A stretch of 64,000 nucleotides of DNA, from the NCBI GenBank assembly GCA_020253445.1, contig JADCBP010000001.1, positions 372,001 through 436,000 on the forward strand. Direction: 5' to 3'. The stretch's first letter is position 1. Each line of letters begins with the position of its first letter. This DNA comes from Methylobacterium sp. (lineage in GTDB: Bacteria; Pseudomonadota; Alphaproteobacteria; Rhizobiales; Beijerinckiaceae). Positions 33,960 to 42,586 of the stretch are shown in pieces. A model generated the notes under the pieces. That model saw only the letters and a program-made list of their open reading frames with translations, was not told the DNA's origin and did no database searches. A program made the position numbers and the translations under genes.

Positions 33960-34011
33960 AAAAAAATCCGCGCCCCTATGGAGACCGGCGAAGCCGGCCG
34001 TCAAGGGGCGC
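33960..34011 (-). terminator. Strong intrinsic terminator after the acetyltransferase
   Basis: Minus strand: 8-bp outer stem gcgcccct/aggggcgc with an inner hairpin gccggc-ttc-gccggt, then ggattttttt (seven T, 33960-33966). It begins 24 bases after the acetyltransferase stop and separates that gene from hss, which must therefore have its own promoter in 33916-33959 or beyond. Confidence 0.82.
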
Positions 34012-34034
34012 GAAAGCGGTTGAAGGCGTGATCG

Positions 34035-34577
34035 TCAGGCTGCGAGCCGTCGATGGCCGCCTCCTGTCAGGGACGAGGAAGGTGTGAGCGCACCCGTGGC
34101 GCGCACGAGGCCAGACGCCGAAGCGAGGCCGCCTGGCACGATCTCATGCGCGAGGAAGCGCGCGGCATCGACCGGGCCCGGCAAGGCGAGCCGCTCGGCC
34201 AGCCCCCGGCGGAAGCCGAAGCGGGCATAATAGGGCGCGTCGCCGACAAGGATGATCGCGCGATGGCCAAGCTCCGCCGCACGCGCGAGGCCGACCTCAA
34301 TCAATGTGCCGCCAATGCCGACCGAGCGCAGGCGCTCATCCACCGCCAGCGGGCCGAGCATGAGAGCGGGAACGCCGCCGGCATCGACATGCCAGAAACG
34401 CAGGGTGCCCACGGGCATCTCGCCAGCGCGCGCGATGAAGGACAGGCCATCAGCCGGCAAACGACCTTCGCGCAGCCTTTCGCAGGTCTTCACGAAACGG
34501 GCAGGACCAAAGGCGCGATCAAGCATTGCTTCGCGCGCAGAAGCCTCATGGGGGAGTTCATCGTCAATGCGGATCAT
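34035..34577 (-). CDS. GNAT-family N-acetyltransferase of the polyamine block
   Basis: 180 residues. The acetyl-CoA loop is RSVGIGGTL (about 94-102) in LGPLAVDERLRSVGIGGTL, and AIILVGDAPYYARFGF is the C-terminal motif of YhbS/GCN5-like predicted acetyltransferases. It lies between ornithine decarboxylase and homospermidine synthase, so a diamine or polyamine substrate is possible, but this is inference from position. Pro/Ser/Gly-rich tail. ATG at 34577. Confidence 0.82.
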   Translation of the reverse strand: MIRIDDELPHEASAREAMLDRAFGPARFVKTCERLREGRLPADGLSFIARAGEMPVGTLRFWHVDAGGVPALMLGPLAVDERLRSVGIGGTLIEVGLARAAELGHRAIILVGDAPYYARFGFRRGLAERLALPGPVDAARFLAHEIVPGGLASASGLVRATGALTPSSSLTGGGHRRLAA

Positions 34578-34645
34578 GTCCGGTCTCCTGGCCTCGCGGC
34601 CAAAGCGCGCATGCGAGCGCGGTTTCAGGGAGACCCTCGCGCCTC

Positions 34646-34673
34646 GGAAGCCGGATCCTCAGATCCGGCTTCC
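34646..34673 (-). terminator. 12-bp perfect hairpin after ornithine decarboxylase
   Basis: ggaagccggatc and gatccggcttcc pair perfectly around a four-base loop, 41 bases beyond the decarboxylase stop. There is no T-run on either strand, so it may be a weak terminator or an mRNA 3'-end stabiliser. Confidence 0.6.
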
Positions 34674-34714
34674 TGCCGAACGGGTGATGGCGGGAAGGAA
34701 GGCTCGGTCCGATC

Positions 34715-35848
34715 TCAGATGACGATCTGTCGGAGCCCCGGCATGCCGTTGAAGCACTCGGTGGAGTAGGTCGTCGTATAAGCGCCCGTGCCCTCGATCA
34801 GCACCTTGTCACCGATCTCGAGGCTGAACGGGAGCGAATACGGCGTCTTCTCATAGAGAACATCCACCGAATCGCAGGTCGGCCCGGCGATCACGCAAGG
34901 GCCCATCTCGCCGCCATCATGGCGGGTGCGGATGGGATAGCGGATCGCCTCGTCGATCGTCTCGGCGAGCCCGTGGAACTTGCCGACATCGAGATAGACC
35001 CAGCGCGGCTCAGACGGATCATCCGACTTCTTCGAGATGAGGATCACCTCGCTCTCGATGATGCCGGCATTGCCGACCATGCCGCGGCCCGGCTCGATGA
35101 TCGTCTCGGGAATGCGGTTGCCGAAATGCCTGCAGAGCGAATCGAAGATCGCCTCGCCATAAGCCTGCACCTTCGGGATATCGCGCAGATAGCGGGTCGG
35201 AAAACCGCCGCCGAGGTTGACCATCGAGAGCTGGATGCCGCGCTCGGCCAGATCGCGGAAGATCGCGGCCGAAGATGCAAGCGCCTCGTCCCACATCTTC
35301 GGGTTCGTCTGCTGCGAGCCGACATGGAAGGAGAGGCCATGCGCCACGAGACCGAGGCGATGGGCCAGTTCCAGCACGCGCGGCGCCAGCTCAGGCTGGC
35401 AGCCGAACTTGCGCGACAGGGGCCATTCCGCACCGGCGCCATCGCACAGGATGCGGCAGAACACCTTCGAGCCCGGCGCGGCGCGCGCGATCTTCTCCAC
35501 CTCGGCTTCGCAATCGACCGCGAAGAGGCGCACCCCGCGCTCATAGGCGCGCTGGATGTCGCGTTCCTTCTTGATCGTGTTGCCGAACGAGATGCGATCC
35601 GCCGTGGCGCCGACCGCGAGCACCATCTCGATCTCGCCGATGGAGGCGCAATCGAAGCACGAACCGAGCCTGGCGAGAAGCTCGAGGATCTCATGGGCAG
35701 GGTTCGCCTTCACGGCATAGAAGACGCGCGTATCCGGCATCGCCTTCGAGAAGGCGAGGTAATTGTCGCGAACGACATCGATGTCGACGACGAGGCGCGG
35801 ACCCTCCGACGGACGGGTACGGAGGTAGTCGAGAATTCGCTCAGTCAT
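34715..35848 (-). CDS. odc: Ornithine (or lysine/ornithine) decarboxylase, eukaryotic-type fold III
   Basis: 377 residues. PLP-dependent; converts ornithine to putrescine in the cytosol. The PLP Lys is Lys47 in FYAVKANP, the phosphate loop is NLGGGFPT, followed by EPGRGMVGNAG, and the catalytic Cys of the second subunit is in GPTCDSVD. Residues that split ornithine-only from dual lysine/ornithine enzymes cannot be judged here. It is preceded by an unusually long leader of about 500 nt from a strong promoter, which suggests post-transcriptional control. Works with hss downstream. Confidence 0.92.
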   Translation of the reverse strand: MTERILDYLRTRPSEGPRLVVDIDVVRDNYLAFSKAMPDTRVFYAVKANPAHEILELLARLGSCFDCASIGEIEMVLAVGATADRISFGNTIKKERDIQRAYERGVRLFAVDCEAEVEKIARAAPGSKVFCRILCDGAGAEWPLSRKFGCQPELAPRVLELAHRLGLVAHGLSFHVGSQQTNPKMWDEALASSAAIFRDLAERGIQLSMVNLGGGFPTRYLRDIPKVQAYGEAIFDSLCRHFGNRIPETIIEPGRGMVGNAGIIESEVILISKKSDDPSEPRWVYLDVGKFHGLAETIDEAIRYPIRTRHDGGEMGPCVIAGPTCDSVDVLYEKTPYSLPFSLEIGDKVLIEGTGAYTTTYSTECFNGMPGLRQIVI

Positions 35849-36347
35849 GGCAGCATCCCCTCATGCGGCGCTCGGGCCGCTCTGGCGATGGTCAAACTGG
35901 GTGCGCCGTTACGTCGTGCCGCAGGGTGGAAACGCGGACACGTCTGCATGGTGCATCCGTGCTGCCCGCCCCTCCGGAGAGGAGAGGGGACAGCGGTGAC
36001 GCTGCGCCGTTGGTCGTCGGAAAGCCCCGGACGCGCAGAATGCGCAACCAGAGTGACCTCGGAGCCATCGTTTGGAAGGGGGAGCCCCGACCGCACGCCC
36101 GGCAAGATGGACAAGCCTCTTCAGTTGCCGGACTTGGAACCCGGCAGAGACCGAAAAAGCCCGCTCCGTCGTTGCTTTGAGCTGCGTCACCCGCTTCGGG
36201 CGGGGCCGCCGGTTCGCCTCCGGCTGCTGGTCCGTTCATTGAGGGTTGAGCCATTGCTCGCGACCCGCGACGACTGGCGTTTTTCCGGCCTCTTGTCCGG
36301 AGATCCACCGACCAGCACGCAACCACAGGCACGTGCGAATATGGGCA
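35849..36347 (-). ncRNA. Long 5' leader of odc, candidate speF-type regulatory RNA
   Basis: About 500 nt between the predicted transcription start and the odc ATG without a convincing gene. Structured parts on the minus strand include gccgggttccaagtccggc (about 36124-36142) and cccgcccgaagcgggtgacg, followed by gagcgggctttttcgg, which looks like an internal attenuator. A conserved RNA motif named speF is known upstream of ornithine decarboxylase in alphaproteobacteria; I could not align to its model from memory, so the name is inferred from position and length. Several open frames cross the region but none has protein-like features. Confidence 0.5.
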
Positions 36348-36353
36348 AGGCGG

Positions 36354-36382
36354 TGTATAAGGATAATCGATCCGCGATGCAA
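36354..36382 (-). promoter_or_regulatory. Predicted sigma-70 promoter of odc
   Basis: On the minus strand TTGCAT (36377-36382), exactly 17 bases, then TATACA (36354-36359). This is among the best matches to a housekeeping promoter seen in the window. Transcription would start near 36347, giving a leader of about 500 nt. Confidence 0.6.
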
Positions 36383-36451
36383 GCCCGTTGCCATGCAAAC
36401 TGTAAAACCGTCGCGTCATGCCGCGCGCCGCCGCAGAGCCGGCAAGCCTGA

Positions 36452-36473
36452 TGTCATGAAGGTGTCATGCAGG
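36452..36473 (+). repeat. 11-bp tandem duplication upstream of marR
   Basis: tgtcatgaagg followed directly by tgtcatgcagg. It lies in the divergent region between the odc promoter and the MarR gene, whose own promoter was not recognised. Confidence 0.6.
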
Positions 36474-36544
36474 TGTGGTTTTGAGCCGATTGTGAAGCCG
36501 GCTTATGGTGCCAGATCAAACGAACTTTGCCGGTCGGGGGCTCC

Positions 36545-37030
36545 ATGAAGACGAACACGCAGAAGACGGTCGGGCAGCAACTGATGCTGGCTTCCCGCCT
36601 TTACCGGGCGCGGATGGCGGAACTCCTCGCGGAGATCTCGATCTTTCCAGGGCAGGAACTGGTGCTTCAGGCCCTGTCCGGCACCGAGGGCGCGACCATG
36701 GGCGAACTTTCGCGCGCCCTGCGCGTGCGACCACCCACCATCTCGAAAACCATCACCCGGCTGGCCGCCCAGGGCCTCGTGGCCCGGCGCTCGCGCACGG
36801 ATGATGCGCGGATCGTTCTGGTGACTCTCACCGCGGAGGGCGAGGCGAAGCTCTCGCGGATCAGCGAACTCACCCGTCTCATGGAAGAGGAGATCGCCGA
36901 CCTCCTCGACGACAAGGACGCCAGGCGGCTGCGCAAGCTTCTGCGCCGCCTCTCGAAGGGGCTCGCGAAGAATGCCGGCAACACCGACCTCGACCAGGAA
37001 GGCGAGGCGCCCGGCGAGGAAGAGGATTGA
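36545..37030 (+). CDS. MarR-family transcriptional regulator
   Basis: 161 residues. Winged-helix core at about 30-105: TMGELSRALRVRPPTISKTITRLAAQGLV is the recognition HTH and RRSRTDDARIVLVTLTAEG the wing with the conserved Asp-Arg type motif. A long basic helix (LRKLLRRLSKGLAKN) and an acidic tail follow. MarR proteins repress genes close by and respond to small phenolic or lipophilic ligands. ATG at 36545 has ggggg upstream. The 2-hydroxyacid dehydrogenase follows 73 bases downstream and is a likely target. Confidence 0.88.
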   Translation: MKTNTQKTVGQQLMLASRLYRARMAELLAEISIFPGQELVLQALSGTEGATMGELSRALRVRPPTISKTITRLAAQGLVARRSRTDDARIVLVTLTAEGEAKLSRISELTRLMEEEIADLLDDKDARRLRKLLRRLSKGLAKNAGNTDLDQEGEAPGEEED

Positions 37031-37103
37031 GAAGAATGGGGCTTTGCCAAATGGGGCTGGCGAGGCACATAAGGAGGGTCACTCTCCTGTTGCCGGATGC
37101 CCG

Positions 37104-38069
37104 ATGCGCTACCCTGACTTTCCCGTCCTCATCACACAACCCATGATGCCGCTCATCCAGCAGGGCATCCAGAGCCGGTTTCCCTCCGCGCGTCTCTCCG
37201 AGCAGGAGGATCGCGCCGGTTTTCTCGCGAGGGAGGGCGCACGCTTCAAGGGCGTGGTGACCGGCCAGGGAGCCGCGAGCGACGACGCCCTTTTCGCAGC
37301 ATTGCCGAACCTGCGGATCGTCTCGAGCTTCGGCGTGGGCTATGATCTGGTCGATGCAAAGGCCGCGAAGGCGCGCGGGATCGTGGTCACGAACACGCCG
37401 GACGTGCTCACGGATGAAGTGGCCGACCTCGCGATGGGCCTGCTGATTTCCACGGTGCGCAGGCTGCCGCAAGCGGACCAGCATGTCCGCAAGGGTCTTT
37501 GGCTCAAGGGCAATTTCCCGCTGAGCGACACCCTGCGCGGCAAGACCATGGGCATTCTCGGCCTCGGACGCATCGGCAAGGCCATTGCCCGGCGGGCCGA
37601 AGCCTTCGGGCTCAAGCTCGTCTATCACGGCCGCGCGCAGCAGGCGGATGTTCACTACCCTTTCTACGCTTCCCTCGTGGAGATGGCGAAGGCGTCGGAC
37701 ATCCTGATGATCATCGCACCGGGAGGGCCGTCCACAAGGCGGATCGTGGATCGCGCGGTGATGGAGGCGCTCGGCCCGGAAGGCACGCTCATCAACGTGG
37801 CCCGCGGCACGCTGGTGGACGAGCCGGTAATGGTCGAGATGCTGCAATCCGGCGCGCTGGGCGCTGCCGGCCTCGATGTGTTCGAGGATGAACCGAAGGT
37901 GCCGGAAGCGCTGTTCGCCCTCGAGAATGTGGTGCTTCTGCCGCATGTCGGCTCGGCTTCGGTCCATACGCGGAACCGGATGGGGCAACTCGTCGTGGAC
38001 AACGTGATCGCGCTCGCCGAGGGCCGCCCGCCCCTCACGCCCGTGCCGGAAACGCCCTGGTCCGCCTGA
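37104..38069 (+). CDS. D-isomer-specific 2-hydroxyacid dehydrogenase (NAD(P))
   Basis: 321 residues. The nucleotide-binding motif GLGRIGKAIARRAEAF (about 154-169) and the catalytic set (Arg in NVARGTLVDE, Glu in FEDEPKVP, His in LPHVGSAS) place it with glyoxylate/hydroxypyruvate reductases and related D-2-hydroxyacid dehydrogenases. The substrate cannot be named. The ATG at 37104 follows cggatgccc; the upstream in-frame part runs over the marR tail and is rejected. It converges with the sugar-acid operon, whose products (2-oxo or hydroxy acids) it could reduce. Confidence 0.88.
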   Translation: MRYPDFPVLITQPMMPLIQQGIQSRFPSARLSEQEDRAGFLAREGARFKGVVTGQGAASDDALFAALPNLRIVSSFGVGYDLVDAKAAKARGIVVTNTPDVLTDEVADLAMGLLISTVRRLPQADQHVRKGLWLKGNFPLSDTLRGKTMGILGLGRIGKAIARRAEAFGLKLVYHGRAQQADVHYPFYASLVEMAKASDILMIIAPGGPSTRRIVDRAVMEALGPEGTLINVARGTLVDEPVMVEMLQSGALGAAGLDVFEDEPKVPEALFALENVVLLPHVGSASVHTRNRMGQLVVDNVIALAEGRPPLTPVPETPWSA

Positions 38070-38084
38070 AACCGGCCAGCGCGC

Positions 38085-39065
38085 TCAGGAAATCACGCCG
38101 CCGAGCTCATCCTCGATATGCACGCGGAGGATCTCGTCGAAGGTCGCCTCCGCGCGGAAACCCAGCGACAAGGCCCGCTGCGGATCGAAGTTGCGCGGCC
38201 AACCCGCAACCACCCGCTGGATGAAGGCATCCGGCTCGCGACGGATGCGCGCGACGACCTTCTCGCCCCCCATGCGCCGCAGGGCCGCAATCTGCTCGCC
38301 CACCGTGCAGGACAGCCCAGGCATGGTGAGGTTGCGCCGGTGGCCCACCATCGCGCCATCGATCGTCGCGGCATGCACGAGAAACTGAACGGCACTGCGC
38401 GGGCTCGCGTGCCAGTGCCGCACATCCTCCGAGACCGGCAGCGCGGCCTCCTTGCCTGCGAGCGGCTCCCGGCAGATGTTCGAGAAGAAGCCCGAAGCGG
38501 CCTTGTTCGGCGCGCCGGGCCGCACGCAGATGGTGGGCAGGCGAATGCCGATTCCATCGAAGATGCCGCGCCGCGTGTAATCCGCCAGCAGCAGTTCGCC
38601 GATCACCTTCTGGGTGCCGTAGCTCGTGAGCGGCGCATTGAGGAACTCATCGCCGATCGCCTCCGGGAAGGGCGCGCCAAAGGCCGCGATGGAGGAGGTG
38701 AAAACCACCCGCGGGCAATAGCCATCACCGACCTGGCGGATCGCGTCGAAGAGCATCCGCGTGCCGTCGAGATTGATGCGGTATCCCTTGTCGAAATCCG
38801 CTTCCGCCTCGCCCGAGACGATCGCCGCGAGATGGAAGATCACGTCCGGCCGGTCCGAGATCAGCCGCTCCGCCTCGCCGATCCGGGCAAAATCGCTTTC
38901 CTCGCAAGTCACGGTGAAGGGCATACCGGCTGGTGCCGGCGGCATCACCACATCATGCAGCCGCATGGCGGTGATCACCCGCCCGCCGAGATGATGATCG
39001 CGCGCGAGCCGCTCGACGAGCTTGCGGCCGACCATGCCGGCCGCGCCAAGAACGAGGATCTTCAT
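38085..39065 (-). CDS. denD: D-erythronate dehydrogenase-like NAD-dependent epimerase/dehydratase family protein
   Basis: 326 residues, extended SDR fold. Rossmann motif GAAGMVGRKL (about 7-16), active-site SS in VVFTSSIAAFG (Ser near 130) and Tyr/Lys in SYGTQK. The conserved RRNLTMPGLSCTVGEQI segment is typical of DenD, which oxidises D-erythronate to 3-oxo-D-erythronate. The kinase and isomerase that follow in known tetronate pathways are not in this window, so the name is by family. Start ATG 39065 is 7 bases after the SDR stop. Confidence 0.8.
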   Translation of the reverse strand: MKILVLGAAGMVGRKLVERLARDHHLGGRVITAMRLHDVVMPPAPAGMPFTVTCEESDFARIGEAERLISDRPDVIFHLAAIVSGEAEADFDKGYRINLDGTRMLFDAIRQVGDGYCPRVVFTSSIAAFGAPFPEAIGDEFLNAPLTSYGTQKVIGELLLADYTRRGIFDGIGIRLPTICVRPGAPNKAASGFFSNICREPLAGKEAALPVSEDVRHWHASPRSAVQFLVHAATIDGAMVGHRRNLTMPGLSCTVGEQIAALRRMGGEKVVARIRREPDAFIQRVVAGWPRNFDPQRALSLGFRAEATFDEILRVHIEDELGGVIS

Positions 39066-39072
39066 TTTCGCC

Positions 39073-39879
39073 TCACAAGGCCCAGCCGCCATCGACCATA
39101 TGCGTCGAGCCGGTCGTGAAGGCACTTTCGTCAGAGGCGAGATAGACTGCGAGCTTGGCAACCTCCTCCGCCGTGCCGAGCCGGCCGATCGGCTGGCGGG
39201 CAATGAACATCGCACGCACTTCCGCCTCGCTCTTGCCCGAGGAAGCCGCAAGCGCCGCGATGCGCTGATCGAGCGACGGCGACTGAATCGTGCCGGGGCA
39301 GATCGCGTTGCAACGGATGCCCCTGGCGATGAAATCCACCGCAATGGCCTTGGTGAGGCCAATCACCGCAGCCTTGGTCGCACCATAGACATAGCGGTTC
39401 GGCGCGCCCCTGACCGAGGATGCGCCGGAGGCAAGGTTGATGATCGAGCATGTTTTTCTTGGCGCGAAATCTTCACGCGAACCCGTGCCCACTTCGCTTG
39501 ATTTCGCTTCTGCGGCCCTCGCGAGCATTCCCGGGAGGAAAGCCTTGCTCATCCGGTGCATCGATTTCACGTTGAGATCGAACGAGAAATCCCAGGCCTT
39601 GTCATCGCATTCGAGGATCGTGCCGTGATGCACAAAGCCCGCGACATTCGCGAGGATGTCGATTCCGCCGACCTTCTCGGCAAAGCGCGCGACCTGCTTG
39701 TCGGAGAGCACGTCAAGCTTCGCGCGCCTGGCGCGCGGAATGGCATCGAGCGCCTCGCGATTGATGTCGGTCGCCCAGACGGTTGCACCCTCGGCCACGA
39801 AAGCCTGCGCGATCGCCTGCCCGATGCCCGCGCCGGCAGCCGTGACCACCGCGACCTTGCCCTTCAAACGTCCTGCCAT
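39073..39879 (-). CDS. SDR-family oxidoreductase with repeat-derived internal insert
   Basis: 268 residues, classical SDR: NAD motif TAAGAGIG (13-20), NVAG (78-81), active-site Ser in NLASGASS and YGATK (Tyr165, Lys169), then GTIQSPSLDQRI. It resembles sugar dehydrogenases such as L-fucose, 2-keto-3-deoxy-L-fuconate and galactose/rhamnose dehydrogenases. About 20 extra residues (about 124-143, EAKSSEVGTGSREDFAPRKT) interrupt the region before SIINLAS; their DNA matches the Rhizobiales repeat. The reading frame is kept. ATG 39879 has gggaggg upstream; it overlaps the end of the acetyltransferase gene by 16 bases. Confidence 0.87.
   Translation of the reverse strand: MAGRLKGKVAVVTAAGAGIGQAIAQAFVAEGATVWATDINREALDAIPRARRAKLDVLSDKQVARFAEKVGGIDILANVAGFVHHGTILECDDKAWDFSFDLNVKSMHRMSKAFLPGMLARAAEAKSSEVGTGSREDFAPRKTCSIINLASGASSVRGAPNRYVYGATKAAVIGLTKAIAVDFIARGIRCNAICPGTIQSPSLDQRIAALAASSGKSEAEVRAMFIARQPIGRLGTAEEVAKLAVYLASDESAFTTGSTHMVDGGWAL
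39448..39500 (-). repeat. Rhizobiales palindromic repeat, copy 4 (within coding sequence)
   Basis: Minus strand: gaagtgggcacgggttcgcg followed by tgaagatttcgcgccaagaa and aaacatgc. It matches the aagtgg(n)c(c/g)ggttcgcg.gaag element found between genes elsewhere in the window, but here it is translated inside the SDR gene. Confidence 0.7.
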
Positions 39880-40568
39880 GAAATGCTCCCTCCCGGTCTC
39901 ACGCCGCATTGGGCGAGGCTTGCTTTCTCTTGGCCCGTGGCGTCGAAATTCTCCGCCGCAAGCCATTTTGTATATCCGGCCTTTAACTCCGGCCATTCCT
40001 CATCGATGATCGAGAACCACGCCGTATCGCGGTTCATCCCCTTTGCCACCATGTGCTGGCGGAAAAGCCCTTCGAAGGTGAAGCCGAAGCGCTTCGCAGC
40101 CCGTTTCGAGCGCGTATTCCCATTGTGGCATTTCCACTCATAGCGGCGATAGCCCAGCGCCGAGAAAGCATGATCGGCGTGGAGAAACAGCGCTTCGGTC
40201 GCGACGCGCGTTCTCGCAATCGACGGTCCCCAATGGATGGAGCCGATCTCGATCACGCCATGCGCCTGGTCGATGCGCATCGCATCCTGCCGGCCACCGA
40301 TGCGCCCCGTCGCGCGATCCACGACGACATGGCAGAGGATATCCGTGCGCTTCGCCTTCGCCTCGATCCAGTTCTGGAAGGTCGGGCGGTCCATGGTTGT
40401 CTCGAACAGGAAGAGGTGATCCTGATCGGCCTGTTCGCCCATCAGGGCCGCGAAGAGACCATCGGCATGGCGAACGGGATCGAGCGGTTCAAGCCGCGCA
40501 TAACGCCCTTCCAGCACCACGGGTGCCGGAAAGGGCCGCGGAGTCCAGTTCGAGAGGTCAGCAGTCAA
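39864..40568 (-). CDS. GNAT-family acetyltransferase (RimJ/RimL type)
   Basis: 234 residues. Acetyltransferase_3 domain: [12 protein letters not shown] at the N-terminus, [23 protein letters not shown] as the acetyl-CoA-binding region, and [24 protein letters not shown], the RimJ/RimL signature. Substrates in this family include protein N-termini and small amines. The start is TTG overlapping the dehydratase TGA (TTGA) with gaggg upstream, so it is coupled. The C-terminal 30 residues are low in family similarity and overlap the SDR start. Its presence in a sugar-acid operon is unexplained. Confidence 0.82.
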   Translation of the reverse strand: MTADLSNWTPRPFPAPVVLEGRYARLEPLDPVRHADGLFAALMGEQADQDHLFLFETTMDRPTFQNWIEAKAKRTDILCHVVVDRATGRIGGRQDAMRIDQAHGVIEIGSIHWGPSIARTRVATEALFLHADHAFSALGYRRYEWKCHNGNTRSKRAAKRFGFTFEGLFRQHMVAKGMNRDTAWFSIIDEEWPELKAGYTKWLAAENFDATGQEKASLAQCGVRPGGSISWQDV

Positions 40569-42373
40569 TGATTATCCCTCGGCGTGCCGTGCGTGCGCAC
40601 GATGCGACGGTATTTCACGGCATTTTTCAGCACCATGCCGTTGGCGAGGCCATCGACCTCCTTGCGCTGCATGGCCTGCCAGGGCGTCTGGCTCTTCGGG
40701 TACTTGTAGCCACCGTTTGCCTTGAGTTCCGCCTGACGCGTCGCGATCTCCTCTTCGGAAACCAGCATGTTCGCCACGCGCGTGTTGAGGTCGATGCGGA
40801 TGCGGTCGCCCGTGCGCAGGATGGCGAGATTGCCGCCCGCCGCCGCCTCGGGCGTCGCGTTGAGAATCGAGGGCGAGCCGGAGGTGCCGGATTGCCGGCC
40901 ATCCCCGATGCAGGGCAGCGCGTTGATGCCCTTCCTGATGAGATAGGCCGGGGGCCGCATGTTCACGACTTCTGCCGCGCCGGGATAGCCGATCGGCCCT
41001 GTCCCGCGCATGACGAGAATGCCATCCGCCCCGATCTTGAGGGACGGATCATCGATGCGATGGTGATAATCCTCCGGGCCATCAAACACGAAGGCAGTGC
41101 CTTCGAAGGCATTCATGTCCTTCGGGTTTTCGAGATAGCGCTGGCGGAACTCGGGCGAGATCACGCTGGTCTTCATGATGGCGCTGTCGAAGAGGTTGCC
41201 CTTGAGGTTCAGGAAGCCTGCCCGGGCTTTCATCGGCTCGGCGAACGGCTTGATGACGCGGCGATCCTCGCTGAAACGGCCGCGATTGTTCTCGCCGAAG
41301 GTCTTGCCGTTCACCGTCAGCGCATCCTCATGGATGAGGCCCTGCCCGATGAGTTCGGCCGCCACGGCCGGCACGCCGCCGGCGCGATGATATTCCTCGC
41401 CGAGATATTCGCCGGCGGGCTGGAGATTCACCAGCAGCGGCACCTCGTAGCCGTATTTTTCCCAGTCATCCGGCGTGATCTCGATGCCGAGATGCCGGGC
41501 GATGGCGATCAGATGGATCGGCGCGTTGGTCGAGCCGCCAATGGCGGAATTAACCCGGATCGCGTTCTCGAACGCCTTGCGCGTCATGATCTTCGAAGGC
41601 GTGAGCCGCTCGAAAACCATCTCCACGATGCGCTTGCCGGTTTCGTAAGCGCATTGCTGACGCTCGCGATAGGGAGCGGGGATCGCCGCCGAGCCCGGCA
41701 GGCTCATGCCCAAGGCTTCCGCGAGGCTGTTCATGGTCGAGGCCGTGCCCATCGTGTTGCAATGGCCGGTGGAGGGAGCCGAGGACGCCACGAGTTCGAT
41801 GAACTGCTCGTAGTTGATTTCGCCCGCCGCCATCATCTGCCGCGCCTTCCAGACAATCGTGCCGGAGCCGGTGCGCTCGCCGCGGAACCAGCCATTGAGC
41901 ATCGGCCCGACATTCATGGAAATCGCGGGGATATCCACCGTCGCTGCGGCCATCAGCAGGGCCGGAGTGGTCTTGTCGCACCCCGTCAGCAGCACCACGC
42001 CATCGAGCGGATAGCCATAGAGGACCTCCACCAGACCGAGATAGGCGAGGTTGCGATCCAGCGCGGCCGTGGGCCGTTTGCCGGTTTCCTGAATCGGGTG
42101 GACCGGGAATTCCATCACCACGCCGCCCGCCTCGCGAATGCCTTCGCGAATGCGCTGGGCCAGCACCACGTGATGCCGGTTGCAGGGCGAGAGATCGGAA
42201 CCCGTCTGCGCGATGCCGATGATCGGCTTGCCCGATTGCAGTTCCTCGCGCGTCAGCCCGTAATTCAGGTAGCGCTCGAGATAGAGCGCGGTCATGTCCG
42301 GGTTGCCGGGATTGTCGAACCAGTCGCGCGAGCGAAGTTTGAAGCCTTTGCGCGAAGCCGGTTTACGGACCAT
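40565..42373 (-). CDS. IlvD/Edd-family sugar-acid dehydratase
   Basis: 602 residues, [Fe-S] and Mg-dependent dehydratase. It resembles the L-arabinonate/D-xylonate/D-galactonate dehydratases more than Ilv[18 protein letters not shown] (about 52-68), [14 protein letters not shown] (about 129-142), [16 protein letters not shown] (about 199-214) and [16 protein letters not shown]. The Cys of these three motifs ligate the cluster. It removes water from an aldonic acid to give a 2-keto-3-deoxy acid. First gene of the minus-strand operon dehydratase-GNAT-SDR-DenD. Confidence 0.9.
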   Translation of the reverse strand: MVRKPASRKGFKLRSRDWFDNPGNPDMTALYLERYLNYGLTREELQSGKPIIGIAQTGSDLSPCNRHHVVLAQRIREGIREAGGVVMEFPVHPIQETGKRPTAALDRNLAYLGLVEVLYGYPLDGVVLLTGCDKTTPALLMAAATVDIPAISMNVGPMLNGWFRGERTGSGTIVWKARQMMAAGEINYEQFIELVASSAPSTGHCNTMGTASTMNSLAEALGMSLPGSAAIPAPYRERQQCAYETGKRIVEMVFERLTPSKIMTRKAFENAIRVNSAIGGSTNAPIHLIAIARHLGIEITPDDWEKYGYEVPLLVNLQPAGEYLGEEYHRAGGVPAVAAELIGQGLIHEDALTVNGKTFGENNRGRFSEDRRVIKPFAEPMKARAGFLNLKGNLFDSAIMKTSVISPEFRQRYLENPKDMNAFEGTAFVFDGPEDYHHRIDDPSLKIGADGILVMRGTGPIGYPGAAEVVNMRPPAYLIRKGINALPCIGDGRQSGTSGSPSILNATPEAAAGGNLAILRTGDRIRIDLNTRVANMLVSEEEIATRQAELKANGGYKYPKSQTPWQAMQRKEVDGLANGMVLKNAVKYRRIVRTHGTPRDNH

Positions 42374-42586
42374 CTTGGCCTCTCCTCATTCATCATATGT
42401 TTGGGCAAGCATGCCGCGATGTTGGTCGGAGATCAATCGGAATTCCGCGCGAAAACGAAAACATTTTCATCCCGCTTTCGCGCATCTTGCGCAAGCCGCC
42501 GCTTCTTCGCAGAGTGGCGTCACCGGGGCGCATCGTCCCGCGCATTCAAGATCAGAACCGCCGAAGAGGCCCGAGAGAGGGAGTTC
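42374..42586. promoter_or_regulatory. Divergent intergenic region dehydratase / aminotransferase
   Basis: 213 bases with both start sites; it should hold both promoters. AT-richer part at about 42385-42475 (for example catatgtttgggcaagcatg, and cgaaaacgaaaacattttc). No clear -35/-10 pair or operator palindrome could be assigned. Confidence 0.3.

Noticed and set aside
35892-36419. 175-codon open frame in the odc leader
   Set aside because: Low complexity, begins upstream of the predicted promoter, has no ribosome site or family motif; the region is better explained as leader RNA.
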